This document shows, piece by piece, positions 5,820-7,110 of a stretch of 7,110 nucleotides of DNA (position 1 is the stretch's first letter; each line of letters opens with the position of its first letter). The notes beneath the pieces were generated by a model. The model searched no databases. It was not told where the DNA came from and saw nothing but the letters and a program-made list of their open reading frames with translations. Made by a program: the position numbers and the translations under genes. Source of the stretch: Dermatophilus congolensis (GTDB taxonomy: Bacteria > Actinomycetota > Actinomycetes > Actinomycetales > Dermatophilaceae); assembly GCA_030538115.1 (NCBI GenBank), contig JAUNUP010000065.1:1-7110 (forward strand), given 5' to 3'.

Positions 5820-6974
5820 TCAGATCCGGGTGGGCAGCCGCATACCGAGCGCTTCGATGCCGTGTACCAGCACCGTTGCGGCCGACTGCCGCAGCAGCGC
5901 ATCGGCCTCGTCACCGCCTCCGCACAGAGCCACGCTCCGGCCGGCGACGGTGAGCAGGTGACGCAACACCACTCCCGGATCCGCCCCCACGACCCCCTTC
6001 TCCACCACGAACGGGTAGGAGGCGAGGGCGACGAGCAGCGGTTCGCGACCATCGTCCCTCACGGAGGCGGGCGCACCGGAATCGGGTCCGCCCCCCGGCA
6101 TTCGCGCGAGGCCGGGCCCCTCGTCGCGGGCCGGCGACGCCCGGAGCGCGAGTGCCGTGTGCACGAGAAGGAACCCGGCGTTGGCGGGCACTCTGGCGAG
6201 GAGCGCACGGTGGTCGAGGTCGATGGAGGCGTTCGGGGCGGCCGCGAGGAGCGCGGCGCGCACGGGCGTGCTCGGAGCACCGACCGCAACCGGGTCGGCG
6301 GCGGACTCACCCGCGACGAATCGCACTGGTCCCACTTTGATGTCGCGTGAGACGACGGGCCCGTCGACCGAGATACGTCCGATGCGATCGGTGGGCTCGG
6401 TGCGTTCCGTGCGCTCGGTGCGCCCGAACGTGTCGGGACCAGCCGCGTCGTGGCCGCCGGGCTCTGGTTCGGTCACCCGCGTCGCCGTGTCTCCGGCGGC
6501 GGTCGCCAGCGCGACGATCGCGTCCGCGAGAACACTCGCCCGCAGGTGACGCCCCTGGTCGTAGTGCGTTTCGTTCGGCAGGGGCACCGGAGCCGACCGC
6601 ACCCGCACCTCTCCGCTCGCCCCGTGCCAGAGTCGGCAGTCGTGCGCGGTGAGCGGCAGCGCCGCCATGGGCTCGGACAGGCGCACATCGACCGCACCGC
6701 CGTGCAGCCAGGCGCTGTCGACTCCGGGGAGCGTCCCAGCGGCATCGCGAACGCGGGCTGCCCACGCCGCAGGGTCGTCTCCCGTCGCGGAGGCGAGCGG
6801 CGCCGCGACCGGTATGCGCCACACTGCGATCCCCTCGACAGGGCGTGGCGAGACCCGACCGACCAGCTCCCGCTCGCTCCAGCCGGGCACGCCGGCGAGC
6901 CGAGGCGCGAGCGACGCGACAATGCCACGGGCCAGCCCTGCCGGGCCGAGAACGCTCGCGTCAGAAGGGGGCAC
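5820..6974 (-). CDS. nrtL: ArgS-related anticodon-binding protein without catalytic core (NrtL type)
   Basis: The product (384 residues from GTG 6974) resembles the two ends of arginyl-tRNA synthetase. The N-terminal ~110 residues (GPAGLARGIVASL, then VRDAAGTLPGVDSAWL) look like the ArgS N-terminal tRNA-binding domain. The C-terminal ~75-120 residues (NAGFLLVHTALALR; PLLVALASYPFVVEKG; ADPGVVLRHLLTVAGRS; ending GIEALGMRLP) look like its DALR anticodon-binding domain. The Rossmann catalytic domain with HIGH and KMSKS signatures is absent, so it cannot charge tRNA. I recall such proteins being annotated as NrtL in Streptomyces, also beside tRNA-Arg and lysA. A tRNA-binding or regulatory role is inferred only. 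A linker at about 168-200 holds a TER tripeptide repeat. A longer frame from GTG 7043 exists but overlaps the probable tRNA promoter. Confidence 0.75.
   Translation of the reverse strand: MPPSDASVLGPAGLARGIVASLAPRLAGVPGWSERELVGRVSPRPVEGIAVWRIPVAAPLASATGDDPAAWAARVRDAAGTLPGVDSAWLHGGAVDVRLSEPMAALPLTAHDCRLWHGASGEVRVRSAPVPLPNETHYDQGRHLRASVLADAIVALATAAGDTATRVTEPEPGGHDAAGPDTFGRTERTERTEPTDRIGRISVDGPVVSRDIKVGPVRFVAGESAADPVAVGAPSTPVRAALLAAAPNASIDLDHRALLARVPANAGFLLVHTALALRASPARDEGPGLARMPGGGPDSGAPASVRDDGREPLLVALASYPFVVEKGVVGADPGVVLRHLLTVAGRSVALCGGGDEADALLRQSAATVLVHGIEALGMRLPTRI
6390..6425 (+). repeat. 9-base tandem repeat inside nrtL
   Basis: Four imperfect 9-base units follow each other: GGTGGGCTC, GGTGCGTTC, CGTGCGCTC, GGTGCGCCC. 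On the minus strand they encode the GRTERTERTEPT segment of the linker in the ArgS-related protein. Repeat length is a multiple of three, so copy-number change would keep the frame. Confidence 0.6.
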
Positions 6975-6994
6975 ACACCGATTCTCGCCGCCGA

Positions 6995-7015
6995 CCGTGC
7001 CGGTTCGGCGCACGG
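6995..7015. promoter_or_regulatory. Inverted repeat between nrtL and tRNA-Arg
   Basis: CCGTGC (6995-7000) and GCACGG (7010-7015) are perfect reverse complements around a 9-base spacer; inside lies a second small repeat, GCCG-gtt-CGGC (6999-7009). The site covers the probable -35 region of the tRNA gene and the region just upstream of nrtL, the right place for an operator or a shared control site. No known regulator motif is recognised. Confidence 0.4.
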
Positions 7016-7033
7016 CCCGAGGGCTGATAACCT
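7004..7033 (+). promoter_or_regulatory. Possible promoter of tRNA-Arg
   Basis: TAACCT at 7028-7033 fits the actinobacterial -10 pattern TAnnnT, and TTCGGC at 7004-7009, 18 bases upstream, is a weak -35. A start near 7040 would leave a leader of about 9 bases before the tRNA at 7049, normal for a tRNA gene. Confidence 0.4.
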
Positions 7034-7048
7034 GTGTCGGCACCCAGG

Positions 7049-7110
7049 GCCCCCGTAGCTCAGGGGATAGAGCACCGCCCTCCGGAGGCGGGAGCGCAGG
7101 TTCGAATCCT
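7049..7110 (+). tRNA. tRNA-Arg (anticodon CCG), 3' end cut off by window edge
   Basis: This tRNA decodes the Arg codon CGG. The cloverleaf can be followed base by base: acceptor strand GCCCCCG (7049-7055), TA, D stem GCTC/GAGC (7058-7061 and 7070-7073), anticodon stem CCGCC/GGCGG (7075-7079 and 7087-7091) with loop CTCCGGA and anticodon CCG at 7082-7084, variable loop GAGC, T stem GCAGG and T loop TTCGAAT (7101-7107), then CCT. The last two T-stem bases, the 3' acceptor strand and the discriminator lie beyond the window. It diverges from nrtL, the gene for an ArgS-related anticodon-binding protein. Confidence 0.95.

Noticed and set aside
5820..6974. Functional arginyl-tRNA synthetase (argS)
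   Set aside because: The product has only ArgS-like ends; no HIGH or KMSKS region and far too short for an ArgS of about 550-590 residues.

Overview
The window comes from a high-GC actinobacterium. The lysA-hom-thrB-rho gene order, the actinobacterial type of LysA N-terminus and the Rho with a huge Arg/Asp/Ser-rich insertion all point there. The absence of thrC between hom and thrB, and the Rho N-terminus, fit Micrococcales, perhaps near Dermacoccaceae or Intrasporangiaceae; that placement is an inference from memory, not a measured result.

Layout, read right to left because every protein gene is on the minus strand. At the right edge a tRNA-Arg(CCG) on the plus strand is cut by the window end. 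It diverges from a gene for an ArgS-related protein that lacks the catalytic core (NrtL type, 5820-6974). Then come lysA (diaminopimelate decarboxylase, 4296-5735), hom (homoserine dehydrogenase with ACT domain, best start 4183) and thrB (homoserine kinase, 1767-2825). A 298-base leader follows, and then rho (start GTG at 1468), which runs off the left edge before its C-terminus. Because rho has no stop codon in the window it is easy to miss. I read its frame through by hand: 489 uninterrupted codons.

How the genes work together: LysA makes lysine from meso-diaminopimelate. Hom takes aspartate semialdehyde, the branch-point metabolite of the same pathway, to homoserine, and ThrB phosphorylates homoserine for threonine synthesis. 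Threonine synthase (thrC) is not here and must be elsewhere. hom and thrB are tightly coupled (8-base gap). nrtL, lysA and hom are spaced by 84 and 112 bases, so extra promoters or RNA structures are possible. rho is a separate housekeeping gene. Its leader, together with a C-rich stretch and a hairpin at the end of thrB, may carry termination or autoregulatory signals.

Most of the window is ordinary biosynthetic and housekeeping sequence. The points worth a second look are the core-less ArgS relative beside tRNA-Arg in the place where other actinobacteria carry argS, the disordered Rho insertion, and several inverted repeats and hairpins in the four gaps. I see no mobile element, CRISPR array or phage gene.
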